Positions 24,358 through 32,495 of a DNA stretch of 43,232 nt are shown piece by piece. The notes beneath the pieces were generated by a model. It saw only the letters and a list, made by a program, of their open reading frames with translations, made no database searches and had not been told where the DNA came from. Position 1 is the first letter of the stretch. Each line of letters starts with the position of its first letter. Source of the stretch: Streptomyces oryzae (GTDB taxonomy: Bacteria > Actinomycetota > Actinomycetes > Streptomycetales > Streptomycetaceae); the NCBI RefSeq assembly GCF_017676365.1, contig NZ_JADKMA010000036.1:1-43232 (forward strand), read 5' to 3'. The translations under genes were made by a program, and so were the position numbers.

Positions 24358-25596
24358 ATGGCAGGCAACACGGAGCCGCTGTCGCCGCGGTCCCGGCTGG
24401 CCGTGACGGCGGGCAAGGCAGCCGCGGCGGTGTCGCGGGCTGCGGGCCGCGGCAGCGGGTCGGTGATCGGCGGGAAGGTGGCGCTCAAGCTCGACCCCGA
24501 CCTGCTTCAGCGGCTGGCCCAGCACCTGGACGTGGTCCTGGTGTCCGCGACCAACGGCAAGACGACGACCACCCGGCTGATCGCCGAGGCGCTGCGCGCC
24601 AACGGCGAGGTGGTCTCCAACGCACTGGGCGCCAACATGCCTGCCGGCATCACCTCGGCGCTGGCCGGCGGCTCGAGCGCGCGCTACGGCGTCATCGAGG
24701 TGGACGAGAAGTACCTGTCCGGCGTGGCCAAGGACGTCACGCCGAAGGCCATAGCGCTGCTGAACCTCTCGCGTGACCAGCTCGACCGCGCGGCGGAGAC
24801 CCGGATGCTGGCCGAACGGTGGCGCGAGGGCCTCTCGGGCCAGAAGGCCGTCATCGTGGCCAACGCCGACGACCCGCTGGTCGTCTGGGCCGCCTCCTCC
24901 TCCCCCAACGTGGTGTGGGTCGCCGCGGGCCAGGAGTGGAAGGACGACGCCTGGTCCTGCCCGGCCTGCGGCGGTGTGATGCAGCGCCCCGGCGACGACT
25001 GGTTCTGCGCCGAGTGCGGCTTCCGGCGCCCCAAGCCGACCTGGGCCCTCTCCGGCGACCATGTGCTGGACCCGCACGGCTCCGCCTGGCCCATCCACCT
25101 CCAGCTCCCCGGCCGGGCCAACAAGGCGAACGCCGCGACCTCCGCCGCCGTGGCCGCCGCCTTCGGGGTGCCGCCGCAGGTCGCGCTGGAGCGGATGTAC
25201 GCGGTCAAGGCCGTGGCCGGACGGTACGACGTGGTGCAGTACCAGGGCCGGGACATGCGGCTGCTGCTGGCCAAGAACCCCGCCGGATGGCTGGAGACGT
25301 TCTCGCTGATCGACCCGCCGCCCACCCCGGTCATCCTCTCGGTGAACGCGCGCGGCGCGGACGGCACCGACACCTCGTGGCTGTGGGACGTCGACTACGG
25401 ACGGCTGGCCGGGCACCCCATCTGCGTCATCGGCGACCGCAAGCTGGACCTGGCGGTGCGGCTGGAGGTCGCGGGCGTGGACTTCCAGGTGTGCCAGGAC
25501 CCCGCTGACGCGGTGCGCCGGTGCCCGCCGGGGCGGATCGAGACCATCGCCAACTACACCGCGTTCCAGGATCTGCGCCGCGCCGTCGGCAACTGA
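24358..25596 (+). CDS. murT: Lipid II isoglutaminyl synthase, Mur-ligase subunit MurT
   Basis: With GatD, amidates the alpha-carboxyl of D-Glu at position 2 of the lipid II stem peptide. The 412-residue protein has the ATP loop ATNGKTTTT (64-72), ALNLSRDQLDR and VANADDP of the Mur-ligase core, and the MurT-specific four-Cys zinc ribbon CPAC (Cys201, Cys204) with CAEC (Cys217, Cys220). The C-terminal DUF1727 part begins near residue 300 and contains VNARGADGTDTSWLWDVDY. The ATG at 24358 is preceded by AAGGAGG; the longer frame is not needed. It is followed by gatD after 69 nt. Confidence 0.96.
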   Translation: MAGNTEPLSPRSRLAVTAGKAAAAVSRAAGRGSGSVIGGKVALKLDPDLLQRLAQHLDVVLVSATNGKTTTTRLIAEALRANGEVVSNALGANMPAGITSALAGGSSARYGVIEVDEKYLSGVAKDVTPKAIALLNLSRDQLDRAAETRMLAERWREGLSGQKAVIVANADDPLVVWAASSSPNVVWVAAGQEWKDDAWSCPACGGVMQRPGDDWFCAECGFRRPKPTWALSGDHVLDPHGSAWPIHLQLPGRANKANAATSAAVAAAFGVPPQVALERMYAVKAVAGRYDVVQYQGRDMRLLLAKNPAGWLETFSLIDPPPTPVILSVNARGADGTDTSWLWDVDYGRLAGHPICVIGDRKLDLAVRLEVAGVDFQVCQDPADAVRRCPPGRIETIANYTAFQDLRRAVGN

Positions 25597-25665
25597 TCAC
25601 CCGTATCTTGGGGTCCCGGGCGGTCGTGCGCCCGGCCCATCGATCCGCTCAAGGAGACTGGCGGC

Positions 25666-26394
25666 ATGAGTGACACGAGTCTGCGTCTGGTCTGGGTCTA
25701 CCCTGACCTGCTGAGCACCTACGGCGACCAGGGCAACGCGCTCGTGGTGGAGCGGCGGGCGCGGCAGCGCGGGCTGGACGTCCAGCGGCTGGACGTCCGC
25801 TCCGACCAGCCGATCCCCACGTCCGGCGACATCTATCTGATCGGCGGCGGCGAGGACCGGCCGCAGCGGCTGGCGGCCGAACGGCTGCTGCGCGACGGCG
25901 GTCTGACCCGGGCGGTGGACAACGGCGCCATCGTCTTCGCGGTGTGCGCGGGCTACCAGATCATGGGGCACGAGTTCGTCAACGACCTGGGCGAGCGCTC
26001 GGCCGGGCTGGGGCTGCTGGATGTGATCAGCACCCGCGGCGAGGCCGAGCGGTGCGTGGGCGACGTACTCGGCGACGCCGACGAGCAGCTGCGCCTCCCC
26101 CAGCTCACCGGCTTCGAGAACCACCAGGGCGTCACCCACCTCGGCCCTGGGGTGCGTCCGCTGGGCCGGGTGCGGCTCGGCCACGGCAACGGGACGGGAG
26201 ACGGCACCGAGGGCGCCTGGCGGGACACCGTCTTCGGGACGTATCTGCACGGTCCGGTGCTGGCCCGTAACCCGCACATCGCGGACCTGCTGATCAAGCT
26301 GTCGCTCGATGTGAACGCGCTGCCACCGACCGACGACACCTGGTACGAGGCGCTGCGCCAGGAGCGGATCGCGGCGGCGACCCAGCCCGCCTGA
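25666..26394 (+). CDS. gatD: Lipid II isoglutaminyl synthase, glutamine amidotransferase subunit GatD
   Basis: Class I glutaminase partner of MurT that hydrolyses glutamine and feeds ammonia to it. In the 242-residue protein the nucleophile is Cys94 in FAVCAGYQIMG, and the catalytic His195 lies in GTYLHGPVLARNPHIADLL. LPQLTGFENHQGVT is also characteristic of GatD and cobyric-acid-synthase-like amidotransferases. AAGGAGA precedes the ATG. It is transcribed with murT, although a separate weak promoter in the 69-nt gap cannot be excluded. Confidence 0.96.
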   Translation: MSDTSLRLVWVYPDLLSTYGDQGNALVVERRARQRGLDVQRLDVRSDQPIPTSGDIYLIGGGEDRPQRLAAERLLRDGGLTRAVDNGAIVFAVCAGYQIMGHEFVNDLGERSAGLGLLDVISTRGEAERCVGDVLGDADEQLRLPQLTGFENHQGVTHLGPGVRPLGRVRLGHGNGTGDGTEGAWRDTVFGTYLHGPVLARNPHIADLLIKLSLDVNALPPTDDTWYEALRQERIAAATQPA

Positions 26395-26482
26395 TCCGCG
26401 CACGCGTACGCTCCATTCGGCTCGCCGCGACGCAACCGCCCGTCTCGACCGCCCCCGTGAGGGCGGCCGGGGTGGGCGTTCT

Positions 26483-26488
26483 AGTCTG
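26483..26488 (+). promoter_or_regulatory. Candidate -10 box of the CtaG-like gene
   Basis: TAGTCT lies 35 nt before the ATG at 26524, followed by a GGGAGAG ribosome site. It is identical to the -10 candidate of the GDPD gene. No clear -35 is visible. Confidence 0.3.
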
Positions 26489-26523
26489 GTACGGGCTTAT
26501 CGGTCGGTTGCGGGAGAGTTCGG

Positions 26524-27480
26524 ATGGATCACGGCGGGCACGGCATGACGATGGACCTACCGCCGTTCACGGTCGCGCGGGGGCTGGAGTTCACCGGCGA
26601 TCCGTTCTTCCTGGTGGGGTGTCTGCTGGCGCTCGCGCTCTACGGCTGGGGCGTGGTGCGGCTGCGGCGCAGGGGCGACAGCTGGCCGGCCGGGCGCACA
26701 GTGAGCTTCGCGGTGGGTGTGGCCACGGTGGCGCTGGTGATGTGCACGGCACTCAACGAGTACGGCATGGTGCTGTTCAGCGTGCACATGGTGCAGCACA
26801 TGGTGATCAGCATGCTGTCGCCGATCCTCCTGCTGCTGGGCGCCCCGGTCACGCTGGCGCTGCGGGCGCTGCCGTCGGCGGCCCGCAGCCAGGGGATGCG
26901 CAAGGGTCCGCGTGAGCTGCTGGTCGCGCTGCTGCACAGCCGCTACGTGCGGGTGATCACGCATCCCGCGTTCACCATCCCGCTGTTCATCGCGAGCCTG
27001 TACGCGCTGTACTTCACGCCGCTGTTCGACTTCCTGATGGGCTCCAAGGCCGGGCACATCGCGATGATGGTGCACTTCCTCGCCGTCGGCCTGGTCTTCT
27101 TCTGGCCGATCATGGGCGTGGACCCGGGCCCGCACCGCCCCGGCTATGTGATGCGGATGCTGGAGCTGTTCGCGGGGATGCCGTTCCACGCGTTCTTCGG
27201 CATCGCGCTGATGATGGCTTCCGAGCCGATGGTGGACACCTACGCCGACCCGCCGGCCTCGCTCGGCGTCAGCGCGCTGTCCGACCAGACGGCGGCCGGC
27301 GGCATCGCCTGGGCGTTCAGCGAGATCCCCTCGGTGCTGGTGCTGATCGCGCTGGTCTTCCAGTGGTACGTCACCGAGCAGCGGCAGGCCCGTCGCCGGG
27401 ACCGCAAGGCCGACCGGGACGGCGACAAGGAGCTGGCCGCCTACAACGCGTACCTCGCTTCCCTCCAGCCGAGGGAGTGA
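26524..27480 (+). CDS. CtaG-like cytochrome c oxidase assembly protein
   Basis: A 318-residue multi-pass membrane protein of the caa3-type CtaG family, involved in copper delivery or assembly of cytochrome c oxidase. The N-terminus MDHGGHGM is His/Met-rich, suiting copper. Helices are visible at about 24-42, 57-78, 80-110, 146-170, 180-200, 215-235 and 265-285. MVQHMVISMLSPILLLLGAPVTLALR and the HFLAVGLVFFWPIMGVDP block are typical of the family. The charged C-terminus is cytoplasmic-like. A hairpin follows the stop. Confidence 0.92.
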   Translation: MDHGGHGMTMDLPPFTVARGLEFTGDPFFLVGCLLALALYGWGVVRLRRRGDSWPAGRTVSFAVGVATVALVMCTALNEYGMVLFSVHMVQHMVISMLSPILLLLGAPVTLALRALPSAARSQGMRKGPRELLVALLHSRYVRVITHPAFTIPLFIASLYALYFTPLFDFLMGSKAGHIAMMVHFLAVGLVFFWPIMGVDPGPHRPGYVMRMLELFAGMPFHAFFGIALMMASEPMVDTYADPPASLGVSALSDQTAAGGIAWAFSEIPSVLVLIALVFQWYVTEQRQARRRDRKADRDGDKELAAYNAYLASLQPRE

Positions 27481-27490
27481 GCGCCCGCTT

Positions 27491-27515
27491 CCCGCGCCTC
27501 CGCAGGGGGCGCGGG
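27491..27515 (+). terminator. Hairpin terminator after the CtaG-like gene
   Basis: CCCGCGCC (27491-27498) and GGCGCGGG (27508-27515) form an 8-bp stem around 9 nt, starting 10 nt after the stop codon. Confidence 0.65.
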
Positions 27516-27656
27516 AGGGGAGGAGGACACGGGCGCATCGGAGCGCGCAGTGGCGCGCGGGGCCCTTGGCGGGCGACCATGGGGACTTGGCCGCGGCCCC
27601 TTTTGTGCGTGCGCGACCTGTGCGTCCCGGGGCCGCCGGGAGAGGACGGTGTTGTG

Positions 27657-27830
27657 ATGTCTGGGATGACGCGCATGCCGGTGTCCGCGAAGGCGATGAC
27701 CGTGTGCACGGTCGTGGCCCTTGTGGTGGTGACGGCGTACACCGCGGCGCTGGGGAGCAGCGGGTGGCTGTGGTTCTGCTGGGTCGTGCTCGGACTGGCG
27801 ACCCTGGGCGTGTTCGCGACCCGTGAGTGA
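27657..27830 (+). CDS. Small two-helix membrane protein
   Basis: A 57-residue hypothetical protein. Two hydrophobic helices are visible: about residues 13-31 (AMTVCTVVALVVVTAYTAA) and 36-53 (GWLWFCWVVLGLATLGVF), ending in a short charged tail. GAGAGGA lies before the start; a GTG one codon earlier is equally possible. The composition and the codon positions look like a real Streptomyces gene. I know no function; many streptomycetes encode similar small integral membrane proteins. Confidence 0.7.
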   Translation: MSGMTRMPVSAKAMTVCTVVALVVVTAYTAALGSSGWLWFCWVVLGLATLGVFATRE

Positions 27831-27849
27831 GCCGCCACGAGACGTCGCC

Positions 27850-27892
27850 GGGCCCCGCGGTCCGTCCCCTTCCGGGGCGGGGCGCGGGGCCC
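27850..27892. terminator. Bidirectional hairpin terminator
   Basis: GGGCCCCGC (27850-27858) and GCGGGGCCC (27884-27892) pair over 9 bp, with a smaller CCCC/GGGG stem inside the loop. It lies between the small membrane protein gene and the convergent DJ-1/PfpI gene. Confidence 0.6.
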
Positions 27893-27943
27893 GGTCGCTG
27901 AGACAGCAGCAGAAGACCGGCGGGCCGCGGCGGGCCGGAGAGG

Positions 27944-28483
27944 TCAGCCGCCGGCCCCGAACTCGGTCAGGAACGCCTTGTCGAACGCTTCGAGATCGCC
28001 CGGCTTCCGGCTGGTGATCAGCTTGTTGTCGCCGGCCTCGCAGACCTTGACCTGCTCGTCGACCCAGGTGCCACCGGCATTGCGGATGTCGGTGCGCAGG
28101 CTCGGATACGAGGTGAGGGTGCGGCCCCGCACCACGTCGGCCTCGACGAGGGTCCAGGGCGCGTGGCAGATCGCGGCGACGGGCAGTCCCGCGTCGAAGA
28201 AGCCCCGCACGAAGGCCACGGCCTTCTCGTCGGTCCGCAGGAAGTCCGGGTTGGCGACACCGCCGGGCAGTACGAGCCCGTCGAAGTCGGCAGGCTCGGC
28301 CTGCGAGACGAGTTGGTCGACGGGGAAGGTGTCGGCCTTGTCCAGGTGGTTGAACGCCTGGACGGTCTTCCCGCGGGTGGAGAGCAGGACGGGGGTGCCG
28401 CCCGCCTCCTTGACGGCGTCCCACGGGTCGGTCAGCTCGATCTGTTCGGCGCCCTCCGGCGCGACGAGAAAGGCAACACGCAC
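27944..28483 (-). CDS. DJ-1/PfpI-family protein
   Basis: A 179-residue protein of the DJ-1/PfpI type 1 glutamine-amidotransferase-like family, usually protective against protein damage or with deglycase/protease activity. The nucleophile elbow is VAAICHAPWTLVEADVVRGR, and LVLPGGVANPDFLRTDEKAV supplies the preceding strand. RNAGGTWVDEQV and LITSRKPGDLEAF match PfpI relatives. I take the GTG at 28483 because conservation begins at RVAFLVAPEG; a GTG three codons earlier is possible. Probably monocistronic. Confidence 0.9.
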   Translation of the reverse strand: MRVAFLVAPEGAEQIELTDPWDAVKEAGGTPVLLSTRGKTVQAFNHLDKADTFPVDQLVSQAEPADFDGLVLPGGVANPDFLRTDEKAVAFVRGFFDAGLPVAAICHAPWTLVEADVVRGRTLTSYPSLRTDIRNAGGTWVDEQVKVCEAGDNKLITSRKPGDLEAFDKAFLTEFGAGG

Positions 28484-28579
28484 GTACCTCACGTCCTTTC
28501 CGTCATCTCGTGTGCACCCCGCCGGGTCCCCACCGCGCGGGCAGCTCATGCGTCGGGGCGGGGGCGCGTGTCCGCAGGT

Positions 28580-29419
28580 TCAGCCCCGCTCGGCGCCGCT
28601 CCGGCCCGTACCGCGGAAGAGCCGGGTGGCCGCCATCAGACACAGCACCGCCAGTCCGACGGTGACGGCGGCGCCCGCAGCGACGGTGCCGGTGGTCAGC
28701 TCGCCCCGGAAGACGTCACGTACCGCGTCGGCGGTGTAGCGGAAGGGGACGGCGCGGGAGACGGCCTCGAGCCAGTCGGGGGCGAGGCTCATGGGCAGCA
28801 GCAGCCCGGAGAGGAGCATCAGCGGCATCACGGCGGTGTTGGCGACGGCGGCGAACTCGGGCGGGGTCGCGATCCGCATGGCCAGACCGTGCGAGAGGGC
28901 GGCGAGCGCTCCGGACAGTACGGCGACGAAGGCCAGCCCGACGACGATCCCCCACAGCGGGGCGCGCAGCCCGAAGGCGAGACCGAGGAGGATCAGCAGC
29001 ACGCTCTGCACGACGAGTTGGACGACGTCGCGCAGTGCCCGCCCGAGCAGCATCGCCATCGGGCTGAGCGGGGTGACGCGCATCCGGTCCACCACGCCGG
29101 TGTTCCGTTCCACCAGCAGACCGAGTCCGACGTACGAGCCGCCCAGCAGCGTGAGTTGGACGAGGACGCCGGGCACGAAGGTCTGCCAGGAGGACCCGTC
29201 GACGCCCAGGTCGAGCCGGGTCAGGAGCGGCCCGAAGAGGGAGAGGAACAGCAGCGGCTGGAGCATCCCGAAGAGCATGTTCGTCTTCGAGCGCAGGGTC
29301 GCACGCAGACAGCGGCCGAAGATCAGGCCGATGTCGGCGGCGAAGTGCCGGAACCGGTCGAGAGGCGGGGTGGGCGTCGTGGCGACGGCGGCGGTGCTGG
29401 TTGTCATGGCAGTGCCCAT
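28580..29419 (-). CDS. ABC-2 type exporter, membrane subunit (DrrB-like)
   Basis: A 279-residue ABC-2 permease. After a Thr/Pro-rich start it has about six membrane helices and the conserved ABC-2 region VDGSSWQTFVPGVLVQL, GLGLLVERNTGVVDRMRVTPLSP and SGLLLPMSLAPDWLEAVSRAVPFRYTADAVRD. This is the pattern of DrrB and other daunorubicin-type drug exporters. The ATG at 29419 is used; another four codons later is possible. It lies 20 nt downstream of its ATPase gene in the same operon. The exported substrate is unknown. Confidence 0.92.
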   Translation of the reverse strand: MGTAMTTSTAAVATTPTPPLDRFRHFAADIGLIFGRCLRATLRSKTNMLFGMLQPLLFLSLFGPLLTRLDLGVDGSSWQTFVPGVLVQLTLLGGSYVGLGLLVERNTGVVDRMRVTPLSPMAMLLGRALRDVVQLVVQSVLLILLGLAFGLRAPLWGIVVGLAFVAVLSGALAALSHGLAMRIATPPEFAAVANTAVMPLMLLSGLLLPMSLAPDWLEAVSRAVPFRYTADAVRDVFRGELTTGTVAAGAAVTVGLAVLCLMAATRLFRGTGRSGAERG

Positions 29420-29439
29420 AGGAAGGCGTTGAAGGGGCG

Positions 29440-30261
29440 TCAGACGGCCACTGGCTCGTGGCTCGGGCCTCGTCCGGTGAGGGCGAGGAACGCGTCCTGG
29501 AGTGAGGCGCCGGGGCCGGGTCCGTGCGTGCGCTTGAGCGCTTCCGGAGTGCCCTCGGCGATGGTCCGGCCGCCGTCGACCACGACGATGCGGTCGGCGA
29601 GCGCGTCGGCCTCGTCCAGATAGTGCGTGGTGAGGAAGACGGTGGTCCCCCGCTCACGGCGGATGCGGCGGACCAGCTCCCACAGCTCGGCGCGGCTGCC
29701 CGGATCGAGCCCGGTGGTGGGCTCGTCCAGGAAGAGGACCTCGGGATGGTTGACCAGCCCGAGGGCGATCTCCAGCCGGCGGCGCTGACCGCCGGAGAGG
29801 GCGGCGGTCGGCCGGTCCAGCAGCCCGGTCAGGCCCAGTTCCCCTGCCAGCTCTTCGGCGCGGTGCCGGGCCGCCTGCTTGGGCATCCGGTGCAGCCGGG
29901 CCTGGGTGACCAGTTCCTCGCGCACGCCGCAGGCCGGGTCGAGGCCGCCGGTCTGGGCGACGTAGCCGATGCAGGACCGCACTGCCGACGGCTCGGCGAG
30001 CAGGTCGTGTCCGGCGACCTGGGCCTCACCGCCGGTGGGGCGCAGCAGCGTGGTGAGCATCCGCAGGGTGCTGGTCTTCCCGGCGCCGTTCGGACCGAGG
30101 AAGCCGAGGATCTCACCGCGCGGCACGGTCAGATCGATGCCGCGTACGGCCTGTACAGGGCCCGACTTGAGGGCGTAGGTGAGGCTGAGCGCGCGGATGT
30201 CGAGAGCGGCGCGGGGCGGGGACGGGGCGGGCCCGGGCTCTGGTGTCGGTGGGGGTGTCAT
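29440..30261 (-). CDS. ABC exporter ATP-binding subunit (DrrA-like)
   Basis: A 273-residue ATPase of the daunorubicin-resistance class. Walker A is G56-PNGAGKT, the signature is ALSGGQRRRLEIALGL (about 150-165), Walker B is EVLFLDEPTTGLDP, and the switch His lies in FLTTHYLDEADALADR. ALSLTYALKSGPVQAVRGIDL at the front is typical. The start at 30261 (MTPPPTPEP) is preferred because the 14 codons before it overlap the operator. It diverges from a TetR gene and forms an operon with the permease. Confidence 0.94.
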   Translation of the reverse strand: MTPPPTPEPGPAPSPPRAALDIRALSLTYALKSGPVQAVRGIDLTVPRGEILGFLGPNGAGKTSTLRMLTTLLRPTGGEAQVAGHDLLAEPSAVRSCIGYVAQTGGLDPACGVREELVTQARLHRMPKQAARHRAEELAGELGLTGLLDRPTAALSGGQRRRLEIALGLVNHPEVLFLDEPTTGLDPGSRAELWELVRRIRRERGTTVFLTTHYLDEADALADRIVVVDGGRTIAEGTPEALKRTHGPGPGASLQDAFLALTGRGPSHEPVAV

Positions 30262-30282
30262 GCCGCCGATGGAAGCACAGTC

Positions 30283-30300
30283 GATTGCAAAGTCGCAATC
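30283..30300. promoter_or_regulatory. GATTGC-N6-GCAATC operator
   Basis: A perfect 6-bp inverted repeat with a 6-bp spacer (18 bp overall) in the 74-bp gap between the divergent exporter and TetR genes. A further TTGCAGTC half-like site lies at about 30311-30318. The block is A/T-rich for this genome and very probably carries both promoters. Confidence 0.6.
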
Positions 30301-30335
30301 CATTTCAGTTTTGCAGTCGGGTTAGGATTCCCTGT

Positions 30336-30974
30336 ATGAGCGAGGGGCTGCGGGAGCGCAAGAAGCGGCAGACACGGCAGCGCATCCACGAGGTGGCCAT
30401 GGGGCTGTTCGTGGAGCGGGGCTTCGACAAGGTCACGATCGCCGAGGTGGCGGCGGCGGCCGAGGTGTCCGTGAACACCCTCTACAACTACTTCGAGGCC
30501 AAGGAAGACCTTGTGCTGCCGCCGGAAGAGGCGTCGCCGCAGCGGCTCGCCGAGATCGTCCGGCAGCGCGCACCGGGCGAATCGCCCGCGCGGGCCGTGC
30601 TCTCCCGGCTGCGCGCCGAGGTGCACGCCCGGGAGCGGAAGCTCGGACTGACCGAGGGCTTCGGCGCCGTCTTCGAGATGATGCGGGCCGCACCCACCCT
30701 CACGGCCCGCCTGGGCGACCTCGGCCGGGAGATGACCGACGCGCTCGCCGCGCAGCTCGCCGAGGAGACCGGCGCGGCACCGGACGACCCGATGGTGTGT
30801 GCAGCGGCGAGCCAGATCGGGTGGTTCCACTCGCTGGTGTTCGCCGAGGTCGGCCGCCGCCTGGTGGCCGGGCGGACCCCGGACGAGATCGCCGGCGACG
30901 TGCTCGCGCTGCTGGACTCCATCGAAGGGCTGCTGGGCGAACGCGCCTTCACCTACGCCGTACGAGAGGACTGA
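30336..30974 (+). CDS. TetR-family regulator of the DrrAB-like exporter
   Basis: A 212-residue TetR protein. ERKKRQTRQRIHEVAMGLFVERGFDKVTIAEVAAAAEVSVNTLYNYFEAKEDL, given only to locate residues 7-59, holds the HTH; the C-terminal part is the ligand domain. The ATG at 30336 is chosen since the frame upstream runs through the operator. Position opposite the ABC exporter and the palindrome between them indicate drug-responsive repression of that exporter. It is followed after 2 nt by the DUF6204 gene, probably in one transcript. Confidence 0.93.
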   Translation: MSEGLRERKKRQTRQRIHEVAMGLFVERGFDKVTIAEVAAAAEVSVNTLYNYFEAKEDLVLPPEEASPQRLAEIVRQRAPGESPARAVLSRLRAEVHARERKLGLTEGFGAVFEMMRAAPTLTARLGDLGREMTDALAAQLAEETGAAPDDPMVCAAASQIGWFHSLVFAEVGRRLVAGRTPDEIAGDVLALLDSIEGLLGERAFTYAVRED

Positions 30975-30976
30975 CC

Positions 30977-31312
30977 GTGTTCCGAGTGACCATCCGGGGA
31001 ACCTTCACCGGCCTGGACGAGGCGGGCCGCGCCGCGCTCCGGGAGGGGGCCGAGAGCTACGGCGCCTCCTTCACCGAGACCGGCACCTTCACCTGCGACA
31101 GCAGTCTGTCCGCCTTCACCTTCCGCTGCCAGGTCCCGCCGCCGCCCGAGGGCGAGGAGCCCGACGAGGAGGGGTGGGCCGCCCTCCGGGCCACCGAGGC
31201 GCTGGAGGCCCACGGCTACCCGCACCGGGTGCTGCGGCTGGCGGTCACGGACATGCGCGGCATCAAAGTGCGCCGCAAGGGCCGCGGGAACCGTGGCGGC
31301 CGCCCGCGCTGA
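30977..31312 (+). CDS. DUF6204 family protein
   Basis: A 111-residue protein that I place in DUF6204, common in streptomycetes and without known function. It opens with FRVTIRGTFTGLDEAGRAAL, has a central GTFTCDSSLSAFTFRCQV strand pair, and ends with VTDMRGIKVRRKGRG and a basic tail. No membrane or signal segment. The GTG start lies 2 nt after the TetR stop, so the pair is probably one transcript and the protein may be linked to the same exporter system. It is convergent with the EamA transporter gene, with 7 nt between stops. Confidence 0.8.
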   Translation: MFRVTIRGTFTGLDEAGRAALREGAESYGASFTETGTFTCDSSLSAFTFRCQVPPPPEGEEPDEEGWAALRATEALEAHGYPHRVLRLAVTDMRGIKVRRKGRGNRGGRPR

Positions 31313-31319
31313 CGCCCCG

Positions 31320-32201
31320 TCAAGTGGCTTCCGTCTCCTGGATCTCACGCTGCTTGCCCTCCGGCAGCACCGGATGCCTGCCGAGGATGAAGACCCCGAC
31401 GACCACGGCCAGCAGTCCGGTCACCTCGCCTGCCAGGGCGCCAGGGGTGAGCCGGATCGAGTCGCCCAGAAAGCCGATCCCGCAGGCGATACCGGCCAGC
31501 GGCTCGGACGCGGTCAGGGACGGCAGCGACATCCGCAGCGGCCCGCCCTCGAAGGCACTCTGTACGAGCACCAGCCCGATCACGGCAAGGGCGACGATGG
31601 TGTAGCCCTGCCAGCTCATCAGCACGCCGGTCAGCCCCGAGGAGTCGTAGATGCCGCCGACGACCCGGGTCAGGGCGTCCTGGAGACCGTAGAGCGCCCC
31701 GGCCGCGGTCGCCAGCAGGGGCGGCTCCTTGAAGAGTTCGAGGTGCCGTGCGATGAGCACCAGGACCAGTGCGATCCCGGCGAGGATGCCGAAGACCAGC
31801 CAGTGGCGCAGGGGGCCGGCCTCACGGTCGGTGCCCTCCGGGCGGCCCGCCACGATGAAGGCGGTCACTCCCCCGCTGAGCAGCACCACGCCGGCCCAGC
31901 CCGACCAGCCGAGCCGCTGGCTGCTGAGCCGTCGTGCGAACAGCATGGCGAAGACGAGGTTGGTCGCCAGCAGCGGCTCGACCGTGGACAGATCCCCCTG
32001 CATCAGGGCGAACGCGCTGGTGAGCTGACCGGCCACCATGCTGGCGATACCGAGCAGCCAGCGCGGCACCCGCACCAGGTCGAGCAGCAGCCGGAAGGAC
32101 AGTACGTCGGCCACCGGGGCCCGGGCGGCAGCGTCCTGCTGCAGCACAAATCCCAGACCGAGGAAGCAGGCGGCGACCAGCCCGTAGACGTAGAGAGTCA
32201 G
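31320..32201 (-). CDS. EamA/DMT-family transporter with a probable CTG start
   Basis: A 293-residue membrane protein of the drug/metabolite transporter superfamily with about ten hydrophobic helices in two repeats. In this frame there is no ATG, GTG or TTG between the in-frame TAA near 32258 and a GTG at 32147. Starting at that GTG would remove most of the first helix. A CTG at 32201 is preceded by GGAAAGGGG at normal spacing and gives LTLYVYGLVAACFLGLGFVL as a complete first helix, so I take it as the start. Substrate unknown. Divergent from the FkbH-like gene. Confidence 0.82.
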   Translation of the reverse strand: MTLYVYGLVAACFLGLGFVLQQDAAARAPVADVLSFRLLLDLVRVPRWLLGIASMVAGQLTSAFALMQGDLSTVEPLLATNLVFAMLFARRLSSQRLGWSGWAGVVLLSGGVTAFIVAGRPEGTDREAGPLRHWLVFGILAGIALVLVLIARHLELFKEPPLLATAAGALYGLQDALTRVVGGIYDSSGLTGVLMSWQGYTIVALAVIGLVLVQSAFEGGPLRMSLPSLTASEPLAGIACGIGFLGDSIRLTPGALAGEVTGLLAVVVGVFILGRHPVLPEGKQREIQETEAT

Positions 32202-32334
32202 GGGACGCCCCTTTCCACCGCCCGTCCACCCGTCCGTCCGTGAACAGCGCGGCCGAGATTAGACGCCCCGACGGACGGACACCACGACACCCGCCGCCGG
32301 AGCCGGACGGCACACCCCCTGAGCATGAAAGCCC

Positions 32335-32450
32335 GAGGGCCGAATGGCGCTTTGGCCCGCCCCGAAGGGGCGCGGGGAACGGCTCCCCCAAGCTCTTCGA
32401 GCGGGGGGGGGACCCCCTCCCCAGAAGCCGAGCCCACGACTAGGGCGCCT
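32335..32450 (-). repeat. Dispersed hairpin repeat, copy C
   Basis: Read on the minus strand, the core GTTCCCCGCGCCCC followed by ttc and GGGGC (32359-32380) is the same as copies A and B. Next to it is the block CTCGAAGAGCTTGGGGGAGC shared with copy A. It lies in the gap between the divergent transporter and FkbH-like genes, so here it cannot simply be a terminator between convergent genes. Confidence 0.75.
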
Positions 32451-32495
32451 TTAGCCAAACCGACGATCCTGGAACCCCGCACGGGAAGGCAGCGA

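Noticed and set aside
32395..32420. Run of nine or more G as a possible phase-variation tract
   Set aside because: It lies in a non-coding copy of the dispersed repeat upstream of the FkbH start codon, so slippage would not change a protein. An effect on promoter spacing is possible but nothing supports it.
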